Of a stretch of DNA of 64,000 nt, positions 1 through 10,335 are shown in pieces. Origin of the DNA: Paraphysomonas bandaiensis. Its lineage: Eukaryota > Chrysophyceae. The stretch spans positions 62,001 through 126,000 of the forward strand of contig CBFFRP010000202.1 of NCBI GenBank assembly GCA_965644295.1, in the 5' to 3' direction. Positions within the stretch are counted from its first letter, which is position 1, and each line of letters starts with the position of its first letter. Both the position numbers and the translations under genes were made by a program. The notes under the pieces are model-generated. The model had not been told where the DNA came from, searched no databases, and worked only from the letters and a program-made list of their open reading frames with translations.

Positions 1-2823
1 TTAGATATTTGCGTACTGATTTGTTTATGGAATTCGATATCCTGAACTCGTTCGTAGAGCGAATCATGGAAGGTTACACCCAATATTCCACATGATGTCA
101 TAATGCTACGTCCAACAAACTCGCTTGCATCACCAATATCACAGTTTTTCAATTTGTCCATTACAAAAGATTGTCCTGTTTTGTAACATCATAAGCTATT
201 ACAAATGCAGAACAATCAAAAGTATTATTAAATATACTACCTCGGGCTGCAATTGTGAATAGTTCTCTTGTCTCCTTGTCCGAGAAATATCTCGCCGAAG
301 TGTTACCCTGTTCAGAAGTGACCCTCAAACCATCTTTAAATACCTTTCCACACATAGTTATTATACAGCATGACTCACAAAAAATGTTCACTTACTTGTT
401 TCTCGTACATTTTTTCCTCCACACACCCGGCCATGATCAAGCGATAAACAAGGACATCTTTGTTTTGTCCAATACGATAGGCACGGTCAACCGCCTGTCT
501 GAAATATACGTTATTGATGAAACTCTCATCCAAGTTCTATACCTGTCCTCGGCTGGATTCCAAGACGGATCAAACACAATAACTCGATCAGCACCAGTTA
601 ATGTAATACCAAAACTAAAAGTGATGTGGGCTTTACTATGATAACAAATGCCTATCGCTTACCCGCATGCCTTTGTCGTCAGTAGGCACACATCGATACC
701 ACTATCTTTACTGTTGTTCATTTGGTCTATAATTCGCTGCCTGTCGCGGCCATTAACCTTTCGAGCATATTACAAGAAAGTAAACGGAGTTCCAATACTC
801 TTACCGAACCATCGATCCTATAACTTCCGATTCCTTTTTCAGCCAGAACTTTCTGTAGAAGTAAAACACAATAAAGCCCGCAACATCACACAGCCGCAGC
901 ACCTACTTGAATAATATCCAACATGAGCTTCGACTGCGAGAACACCAGTACTCTATGACCATCTCTTCTAAGCTCTCTCAATAGATTAAGGCATACCACA
1001 AGTTTCACGGAGCACTAACAAGAATTGTTAGGAGGAATAATTTATTCTCAAACTTTGTACCGCTAACAACTCATCTACAGAAGGAATTCTTCCCGCTATT
1101 CCAAAAACAGTTGATTGCTCGGGCAAGCTCTCCTCAATTGAAGTATCATCGAAACACTCATTTTCGAGTCGCTTGGATGCCTCAGTACGACTTGAATCTT
1201 TGTCACACAGCCCACGAGGTCGTGTCCAATACCCCGCATTCATTCTGTCCTCAAGAGATGTGTGCCCGGACGGTACACCGACGGACAAATCACTCAGAGA
1301 TTCTGCCAATAACTCAACATCGCAGTAATTGTCTCGATGATGCGGCAGTACTATGAACAGGAAATTACATAAACGTAAATAAAACATACGAAATACCTCC
1401 AGAACCTCCAGATTTACACTTCATTGCCTCTGAGGCTTCCAATAGAAACGGATGCCTGCAAAGTGTTTTTAAGTAATTGATGGCCTCCACTGGATACGTC
1501 GAGGCCGACAACACCTTCGCTAGCTGTCTTCCATGAAGATATTTTTCATACCTTATAAAGATAAATTAAGCGTGTGTCGCAGATACAACTTACACCATAC
1601 ATGTTCCTTTGCTTCTCACTCAAAGGCACCCATACAACCAATTCTCTCTTTCCTAAAATACACACGTGATACACTATAAAATAACCGTAATCGTTCTACC
1701 AGGTAGATTCAACACGTCATCAAAGTCACGTTTCTTGCGCTGTAATAAATATAATGTCAAATATATAGAACAACAACAAAAATGTTAACCTGCAGAAGTA
1801 TGGGACGCAACAAATTTCTCAGATTTTTGGCTGCGCGCTCAGATCGAATTAGCTCTGACTTAGGAATCTAAACAAAAACCATGACTGAATATACGCAGAA
1901 TAAATACTCTAAACGTACCCTTGGATCCTGACCAGCTACAATTGGTTCTACAAAAGCTGATTTGAAGTGATTTTTAGTTCCCAAAATTGCTCCTTTAGTC
2001 GCCCAGTCGACAAGTGCATACAGCTCCATCAAATTATTTTGAATAGGAGTTCCTAACCAACAAATAAGGTTGTTGTAAAACATTATAATTGAATAACCTG
2101 TCAAAAGAAGACGATGGGTCGATGGTAGAGAATGGACTGCTTTGGAAAGTTTAGTACTAGGGTTTTTTATTGTGTGGCCTTCGTCAAGAACAACATAATC
2201 CCATTCCCCATTACCAGAAAAGTGGTCAACCATATTGGAGAGGAGATTGTAAGAAGTAATGACTATACGACATCGGCGCACCATAAACACCTCACTGCAT
2301 GAACTATTCACTTATATGTAAATAGGAAATCTAACGTACCTACCGCAAAAGTCGCTCACGCTTCTTTTTAGGGACATCAGACCCTATTACTTCAGTTACA
2401 ACTCCTTTAACATATGGCTTCACAAAATCATTCACTTCACGAAACCAACTCTGCATTACAGACACTGGGCATACTATTAAAACCCGCTTAATTGCTTTCT
2501 CGCACATCAAGCCACAAAGTAAACAAACAACTTGAAAAGTTTTCCCCTATGAAAAACATTGAAAGTAATTACTATCTTATAAGTATATAAATCTTATTAG
2601 AATATACCAGTCCCATATCATCCCCTAATATCCCTCCTAATCCAGTTTTATATCGACTATACATCCAATTAATTCCTTGTTTTTGATGATGAAACATTCT
2701 ATGCAGTAATGTAGGTGGTATATGTATGACCTCATTCTCAATATATGAATTATTATCATGATCAGATATGTTATCAAATTCATTATAAGAATGAAGATAA
2801 TTCATTTGAATTGAATTAATCAA
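1..2823 (-). CDS. SNF2-family DNA translocase, ERCC6L/PICH-like (3' end outside window)
   Basis: Multi-exon SNF2/RAD54-type ATPase read on the minus strand. The first exon (from about 2823) has the Q-motif region and Walker A, DDMGLGKT, which is split by a 61-nt intron (2547-2607). Further in come the DEGH box ([10 protein letters not shown]), motif III (LLLTG/GTPIQNN, also split by an intron), and then [10 protein letters not shown], which resembles the ERCC6L/PICH and CSB branch. The C-terminal helicase lobe lies at about 1000-500, with [18 protein letters not shown] and a [15 protein letters not shown] motif VI. Such proteins translocate on double-stranded DNA, either at ultrafine anaphase bridges (PICH) or in transcription-coupled repair (CSB). 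I cannot separate these two without the missing end. The start codon is the first ATG of an open exon and may be internal to a longer N-terminus. The reading frame is still open at base 1. Confidence 0.82.
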
Positions 2824-2849
2824 GTAGTTATAATGATCTATGGATATAT

Positions 2850-3967
2850 ATGTATGTATGTATAGATGGATGGATATGTATGTATATACAGTTTATTATG
2901 TATGTATATACTTATAAACTGCTCTATGAATGATTTAATAGAGATGATAGATATAAGAATGATATGATTAGGGTTCGTAATAATGAATAGATTGTATATA
3001 TTGAGTTATCTTTATGTATGTATATATATGGAGGGTACTATGAGTTGATGTCCTTCATGTATATGTATATGTATATGTATGTATGTATATACAGTGCATG
3101 TGTATGTAGACATCCATACATAGATGTACATACTACTGTATAGAAGTAGTTGGTATTCCTATATATAAAAAGTAGACGTTAGTAGATTGTAGGAGTTTAA
3201 CGTCTATTTCTATACACAATGCTCTATACTGTCCCTGTACTGCTGCTCTATACTCTGTACCTGTACTGCTCTATACTGTAACTGTACTGCTCTATACTGT
3301 ACCTGTACTGCTCTATACTGTACCTGTACTGCTCTACACTGTACTTGTACTGCTGCTCTATACTGTACCTGTACTGCTCTTATACTGTACCTGTACTGCT
3401 CTATACTGTACTTGTACTGCTGCTCTATACTGGAGTACTCCCACAACAACATAGACGTACATATCCATTCATACTCTGTATCTGATATGTATGATAATAT
3501 ACCGTATTTTCAGTATTTTTTCTTAAATTGCAGATTTTTTAGGTTCTTTCTTTCCATTATTTCCAGAATCTGGAAGTTTCTGCATATATCCTACACAAAA
3601 AATGATGGAATCGTAACCAATCATCTCCATACTCTTACGATCCTATCCTAGACTATCCTGATATCTAAATATCCGAATATTTCATCAACAAATCTCTATT
3701 TTTCTATCATATCTCAAAAAACTTATAACTTTTCTTTATTTTTTTACTATAATATCCTTAATTTTTATAGTTTATAAATTTAATGGTGGATAATGCTGTA
3801 GTCATATCATCCATCATACTGTCCAAACATTAACATATAGAAATCACTGTACATACCCTCATCTATAGACACACTCTACTTACATACTCCATTCTATTCA
3901 TTCATATCATTATTAAACATTTAATTGGTTTTAAATCATTTCATTATTATCATTTATCAAGATTTCA
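2850..3967. other. Intergenic AT-rich DNA with TATG microsatellites
   Basis: Divergent promoter region between the SNF2 gene (-) and NOLC1 (+). It holds scattered TATG/TATA microsatellite runs (about 2845-3120) and the minisatellite listed separately. The rest (3480-3960) is plain AT-rich sequence in which I see no gene. Confidence 0.6.
3215..3433. repeat. Minisatellite, about 20-bp unit (CTGTACCTGTACTGCTCTATA)
   Basis: About ten imperfect head-to-tail copies of a 20-24 bp unit built from TGTACYTGTACTGCTCTATAC, some with an extra CTG. The 80-codon open frame crossing it on the minus strand is a by-product of the repeat. Confidence 0.9.
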
Positions 3968-5594
3968 ATGGCTTGTGCATCAGATATCTATCCATATATC
4001 TATAATTTCTTAGTGGTAATGTATACATATATATATATATATATCCTTATAATTCACATGTATATAGACTTCTGGTCATACAAAAACAGCAAAATTATTT
4101 CTTAAAGAAGCTAATATTACAATTGATGATAAAGTTTCAAAGATTAATTTATTAGATATGTTTAAAGATTATATAAAACCAACTGTATCAAAAGATTCTG
4201 ATAGCAGCTCAGTTTCTGACTCAAACAGTGATTCTGATAGCTCAGACAGTGATAGCGATGAAGAGGTTGCAAAGCCTACTGCTGTTACTGCTGACTCCAG
4301 TTCGTCAGAGTCTGAATCCAGTGATTCTGACAGCTCGGACAGTGATAGCGATGAAGAGGTTGCAAAGCCTACTGCTGTTACTGCTGACTCCAGTTCGTCA
4401 GAGTCTGAATCCAGTGATTCTGACAGCTCGGACAGTGACAGCGACTCAGATAGCGATGAAGTTGTAGCAAAGCCTACTGCTGTTACTGCTGACTCCAGTT
4501 CGTCAGAGTCTGAATCCAGTGATTCTGACAGCTCGGACAGTGATAGCGACGAAGAGGTTGCAAAGCCTACTGCTGTTACTGCTGACTCCAGTTCTTCAGA
4601 GTCTGAATCCAGTGATTCTGACAGCTCGGACAGTGATAGCGACGAAGAGGTTGCAAAGCCTACTGCTGTTACTGCTGACTCCAGTTCGTCAGAGTCTGAA
4701 TCCGGTGATTCTGACAGCTCGGACAGTGACAGCGACTCAGATAGCGACGAAGAGGTTGCAAAGCCCGCTCCTGTTGCTGCTGACTCCAGTTCTTCAGAGT
4801 CTGAATCCAGTGATTCTGACAGCTCGGACAGTGATAGCGACTCAGATAGCGATGAAGGTGTACCACTCCAGGTATGTTGTTTCTCTGATTTATGTATAGA
4901 ATTTTACGGTGATTTCTAGCGAACCAAGCGTTCTCGTGAGAATGGAGAATCTGCAGATGGCGCGGCATCGAAGAAAATGAAAGTTGATTCTTCTTCCGAG
5001 TCTAGCTCTTCTGGTAGTGATGACAGCGACGATAGCGAAAGCAGTAGTGATGAGGAGTCTGACGATGAGGAAACTGTCGCGAGGAAACTGAAACAGCGAG
5101 AGATGGAAAGAAAAGAAAAGGCCCGACAGGCTGCCGCCGCTGCTGCTGCATGGATGGAGGTAAGCCTTTTGCTCTATGCGTTAATACCAATAATGCCTCG
5201 AATAGAAAGCGCCAACAAACAGTGGTTCAAAATCAGCACCTAATTCTGCTGCTAAATCTCCGGGTGTTCCTTTCAAGCGTGTGAATTCCGAAATATGGGG
5301 CTCCCAAATTATAGCTGGCTTAGAAGATAATTCATGTATGTAAAATGCGCTTGACATTTCGCTTCTCATGTATAGCAGACGAGAAGGCGTTCGGAGATGA
5401 TGGATACGGTGCTAAAGCGAGTAATGTATTAATGCAGGTGTGTAACTTTTTTATTTTGGAATGTGTTCGTTTATATACAATTGATGTAGGTGAGAGGAAA
5501 AGATTTTCGTCACGAGAAAACGAAGAAAAAGCGAGGATCTTATCGTGGTGGTTCAATAACTCTAAACTCAAATTCATTCAAGTATGAAGAATAG
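3968..5594 (+). CDS. NOLC1: Nopp140/NOLC1 (SRP40-type) nucleolar phosphoprotein
   Basis: Six exons: 3968-4015, 4068-4871, 4920-5159, 5206-5335, 5376-5437 and 5490-5594; all phases agree. The 48-nt first exon and the start of exon 2 encode a LisH motif (SDIYPYIYNFLV, then GHTKTAKLFLKE, then LLDMFKDYI), as at the N-terminus of Nopp140. The centre is an acidic serine region of about seven near-identical units of some 31-35 aa (KPTAVTADSSSSESESSDSD), typical CK2-type phosphorylation tracts alternating with short basic or proline stretches. The C-terminus is the highly conserved SRP40 domain (PFKRVNSE, then DGYGAKASNVLM, then GKDFRHEKTKKKRGSYRGG). Members chaperone snoRNPs between nucleolus and Cajal bodies and link Pol I to rRNA processing. 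Gene identity is secure. Repeat number may vary between alleles because the DNA copies are almost identical. Confidence 0.93.
4228..4858 (+). repeat. Coding tandem repeat, Ser/Asp/Glu-rich units of NOLC1
   Basis: About seven copies of a 93-105 bp unit (GTTGCAAAGCCTACTGCTGT plus an AGTGATTCTGACAGC tract) within exon 2 of NOLC1. Unit length changes only in multiples of 3, through added GATAGCGACTCA blocks, so the frame is kept. Confidence 0.9.
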
Positions 5595-6054
5595 TACTGT
5601 GCTTAAAGTTACAGATTGGCAACTTCTGGATTATTATTAGGCAAATAGTATATACTCATAATAAATATGGACACCAACTATTTTAACTTCAATATTCCTA
5701 TATACATGTACCTTCCTTTGCAGCATTAATGAAGGCCTAAAGTATCTTGAATAGTCACTATATTTCAGTTTCAGCTATATAGCTATACAGTATTTTGAGT
5801 ACGTACTACAGTTTTCACATTGTATTTAACGAATAATACAATTTTATCTTAGAGGGACATACGTATTCCAAGAGCATGCCAAGGGCCAAAATGATAACAA
5901 ATACAGAAATGATGCCTAAATACTAAATACAACTGCATTAAGTCGTACGTAACTTCGTAAATGTAATCCTAACTTCGTAAACAGTATCCAGTTAACGAAT
6001 ACGCGACACTTAATCACTACACACTTAATAATGAAAACAATTACTGATAAAATA
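5595..6054. other. Convergent intergenic region, no gene seen
   Basis: About 460 bp between the stops of NOLC1 (+) and the minus-strand channel. AT-rich, with no coding signal and no repeat that I can recognise. Confidence 0.5.
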
Positions 6055-9000
6055 TCATACCAAATCATTCTTATCTTCAGCGGAATTGTTCTCTGGCTCA
6101 AAGTCCTCGCACTGAACATCGGAATTGACTCGCGGTACTATACTAGATGTGATGTCATTATACGAGATACTACCAGTGCCGTGACAGTCTAGATCATCAA
6201 ATCTATGTTTGATAACCTGAAGCAGCTCTGGCCGCAAAGCGCCAATTCGTACAAGCATTAATATAATATATTCACTGCAATCCAGATAGCCGTCTGAATC
6301 ATCTATACCTATGCGGTTGGCCATATCTAGCTCTTCTTCAGTTAAAAAACTGTTAACTTTGGAAGAAAGCTCCGCAGCTTCTCCCAATGACATTAACGCG
6401 TGAGCCATCATACCAAAAGTGACTGCCATAACTGAAAAAAATTGAAGTTAGATTTCACGCAATATACAACTCTCGGAATATACCTGCCATCCCAGAGCAT
6501 GTATAAATACCAACAAGCACAAAGTACCAATCTGGGGAGTCATCTGGGATTTTAGAAAACCCACCAGTTGACATACTTGACCATGCAAAGTATAACCCGT
6601 CCACAAATGACCATCCAATCGAAGAACAGCTCCACGCAACTCCAAAAACCGAATATAATACGAAAATAATATGAATTTTGTACTTGGGAACATAGAATTT
6701 CAAGGCAGCCACAATGTCATCCGCATATCCCTCTGACTCTGCCGCAGCTTCCATTTCTTGTATTCTAGCTGCATCCGAATACCTATTCATGAATTATAAG
6801 AAAATAGCATCAAAGAAATGCGATAACTTACCAGTTGGTTTTACTGTCAGCAAGTGAGCTTGCAATCACTGCCATTGCCAAACCGATCATAGCACTCCCT
6901 AAAAGCAAATGAATTGCCGAGTAAGCTTTCGCAATGGCATCTAAATCAAGCGACTGCCAATAAATCCCCTGCTAAATGTATCAAAACATATACCGAGCAT
7001 TAAAAAAATCGTACATATCCAACTGATACGCTTGTATAGAAGCCACGGGATAAGGTCATTCCAACATAAAATGAAAAAAACATCGTTCCAACAAATAGCC
7101 ACAGCAACCTGCAGTGCACATCGCAATATTAGAGTAATTTAGGTACCGGGATTAAATACTTGCCACAAGAAAAAAGACTGCGCATATGGACTCAGTAGTG
7201 TATAGTATATTTTCATACATAATATTGACAAAGGCCCCCCATCAGATATCGATGACTCTCTTTGAATTAAGAGTTCCTTGGCCTGATGACGTTAAAAAAA
7301 TAGAACACACAGTGGAAAATAGAACCTTAAATATTTTGGAAATATGACGATCGCTTACGATAGGGGTATCTACTGAAACTTGATTACTCTTCGGAATAGG
7401 ACCTATAAATAAAATTACACCTCCACCACAATTAATAAAATAGCAGTACCGTACCATTTTCCAAACCAGATTCATTATCGGATAGCGTGGACGGGGCTCG
7501 AACTTCATCATAATCTTTGTCGTCTACTTTAAAAACAAAATTCATGGTAATTCTTATACTGCTCACAACTGAAATACTTATACCTGATTCTACATCCTCC
7601 CTCTCATAGCAATCTTCATAATTTTCAAGTTGAAGATCATCATCATCGAAATCTGATTTCTTTGTCTCGCATTTTTCCATTTCACTGCTTCCACATTGTT
7701 CTTTCCTTCCAATGTCACTAGAAGTGCTAACATCGCACACTGGGAGAATCTGCCCTGGATGCTGAGGTGGTGCGAACTCGAGCTCTGCAGTAGCCTTATC
7801 TGGTGTTGATGCTCCAGGGTGCGGAGCCACTTGCTTAGATATTTTAATATCGCCTAATACCGGTAGCTCTAATACAGACTTTCTGCATTTTGCATTGCTC
7901 TCTGTAGACTTGCTTCGATTGCGGCGCACAACTACAGATCCATCTTTATACATGGAAACAGTGAATGAACAATATACCTATGTCACCATACGATATTCTA
8001 TCGCTGTTTTCGCGATCCAGTTCCTTGAACTTTTCTCTAAACTCTTTGATTAAAGTCGGTTCTACTGAACCGATGCGAACAGCAGTGAGAATTATAAACT
8101 CCTTGACATCTTATACACAACGTTATTAAACCATGAATTACTATTGTCTTCACCCACCTATAGTTCCGTCGCCATCATCAATGTCAAACATTTTCATAAA
8201 GTTAATCTCAGCGGGAGTTATGTCAGCAACAATTTTATCGTATATGGCTTCATCCTCAGGGTTTTCTAAGAAGAAACTCATGAACAGACCTATAAACACA
8301 ATTATCGTCGAAGCAATAAATGCGGACTAACTACCAATAGCAATCACAGTTAACGGAACACCAGTGGTAGTGTACAGAGCACAAAGCGCAAAATTCCACG
8401 TGTTTGACGTATCTGGAATATGTCGATATCCGGCACCAGATAAAGTTGACAGTGTGAAATCTGCAGCTACAGCTACTGACCACCCGTCGATGTATAAAGT
8501 TACAACAACACCAAGGAGTGCCCATATAACAAATAATATAATAATTTTCACTTTCGGAAAATACAAGTTCACGGCAGCCACAATATCATCAAATATGCCC
8601 TCTGTTTCAGCAGCTTTAGCTATTTCTTCCTGCTTCATCACTTCTAACAGCCAACTGCCCTTGCTAGCAGATAATTCTTTAGCAATATAAATCACAGGTA
8701 TTCCAGTAAACATAACACCAACAGCGTTGTGATAAATAGAAAATAATTTACTCCATATATCGCTATCGTCATATGTAATTGGTGGTTGCCATCCTATCGA
8801 CCATCCAACATTAACACTCTGATAGAAACCAATCGCCCACCCGAATCCATCATATAGAGAGTAGAAAGCGGTTCCTATAATAATCCATAGCGCACTGTAT
8901 GCATATATATGTTATATTACATGTATATAAGTGTGTATGTATGTGTATATATAAGTGTATGTATGTAACATGTATGTATATATGTATGTATATTCAGACT

Positions 9001-9196
9001 GTTATGAACTCATATGTTTAATAGTTCTTTTATTCTATACTTACCATGCGATAATAGGAGCATAACTCACAGGTATATGTATGGAATTCTGTGATTCACG
9101 TGCTGCTTGTTGTAATTCTAATATTTCAGCTGCATTAACTTTAATTGATGATACAGCCCCCTTACGACGGGATTTTAAGGGTCTTTGATGTGTCAT
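6055..9196 (-). CDS. Four-pore-loop K+ channel-like protein (two fused TPK/EF-hand modules), paralogue A
   Basis: Spliced by me as 12 exons giving 825 aa: 9045-9196, 8335-8894, 8158-8289, 7978-8109, 7584-7943, 7455-7526, 7359-7402, 7164-7282, 7015-7108, 6832-6968, 6484-6782 and 6055-6431. All phases agree. Order of parts: TM-P1-TM, cytosolic helix with a (D)DIVAA motif, TM-P2-TM, EF-hand pair; a linker rich in Ser/Asp/Glu; then the same architecture again. Filters: P1 SVNVGWSIG, P2 TLSGAGYR, P3 SVSVGYGIYW (canonical GYG), P4 SMSTGGFSK. The first EF loops read IDDGDGTIDVKE and IDDSDGYLDCSE. Each half matches the two-pore (TPK/TWIK-like) layout, so the whole has eight predicted TM helices and four P-loops. 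One intron (7163-7109) starts GC instead of GT. It is divergent from a paralogue 1.1 kb away. Channel membership is well supported. Ion selectivity and Ca2+ gating are inference. Confidence 0.85.
8895..9044 (-). repeat. TATG microsatellite inside intron 1 of channel A
   Basis: Intron 1 of the minus-strand channel is about 150 nt, much longer than its other introns, because it contains TATG/TGTATA microsatellite runs (about 8898-8995). Confidence 0.75.
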
Positions 9197-10335
9197 GATA
9201 TGTATTAAATGAATAAGTACATGTGAATGAATGATTAATGGGGTGTGTATGTGTGTGTTAAGTATGTATATGTGTGTTAAGTATGTATGTGTGTGTTAGT
9301 ATATAGAGAGTTATGTGTAGAGAGGTACATATATATATGAGTGTATACGTAGTGGGAAGTGACGTTGAATAGATCCCTTTTATATCGTACAGTACATACA
9401 TAGGTACAAATGGGAAGTATAATCCCACTAGTATATAAGTGCGATTGTCTACTAGTATGTCCTGTACATGTTGATCAAAATGATGTATATAAGTACACAT
9501 ACACAAGTACATATAGCCGTTCAATACTTTCAACTTTCTAGAACTACGTATGTATAAAACGTATATGAAAAGTTGAAGAACTTTCTCCTATTCTGTATTT
9601 TATGGTAATACAGCGTATTCTAAATCAGTCGTTTCACATACTATACCCTGTGAGAGAGTTGTACATACATAAGTACACTATACAAGTACACACCATACAT
9701 ATCCAGTACTAGTATACTACGACTTTTTACACTATACAAGTACATACCATTTATAGCACTATGTATACATATATCTACCCATACACATCTCCATAAGTAC
9801 AAAACCATATATACAAGTACACATCATATACATATACAAGTACACACCAGATATACATGTACATGTAGAGTACATCTCCAGTACATCTCTATACACAGAG
9901 TTGTATATATATACATACATCTCCAGCATCTCTCTATATATACACATACATCCCACGTCAGTTCACATCTTACATACAACTCTCACTCATATATCTCTTA
10001 CTTCATACTATTGAATCAATCCAATCATTCTTCCAATCAAACATTCAAATCATACTCATATGATTCAATTAAATCAGTTCATAATATCTAACTAACACAT
10101 ACATACACATACATATACATACATACACACAGTATGCTTCTAATATCACACTATTAACACACATACACACATATACACACACATACACACATACACACAT
10201 ATATACTCTAATTTACATATAAATAATAAGGGTTTTCTAACTTTTTATTATCATAAATACTCATTTTAGTATCATATTGTAGAATGTTTGTAATAGTCAT
10301 TCATTTCATTCATTAGATCGATTTGTATTATAAAC
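9197..10335. promoter_or_regulatory. Shared divergent promoter region of the channel pair
   Basis: 1.14 kb lies between the start codons of the two head-to-head channel genes. It is AT-rich, with many GTACAT/CATACA microsatellite stretches. Open frames here (9258-9533, 9759-9956) have repeat composition and no homology that I can see. A bidirectional promoter is inferred from the arrangement only. Confidence 0.45.

Noticed and set aside
3210-3452. 80-codon ORF in the 3.2-kb minisatellite
   Set aside because: Composition (YRAVQVQ repeats) reflects the tandem unit only.
5181-5577. Minus ORFs opposite NOLC1 exons
   Set aside because: Antisense to well-supported conserved SRP40 exons.
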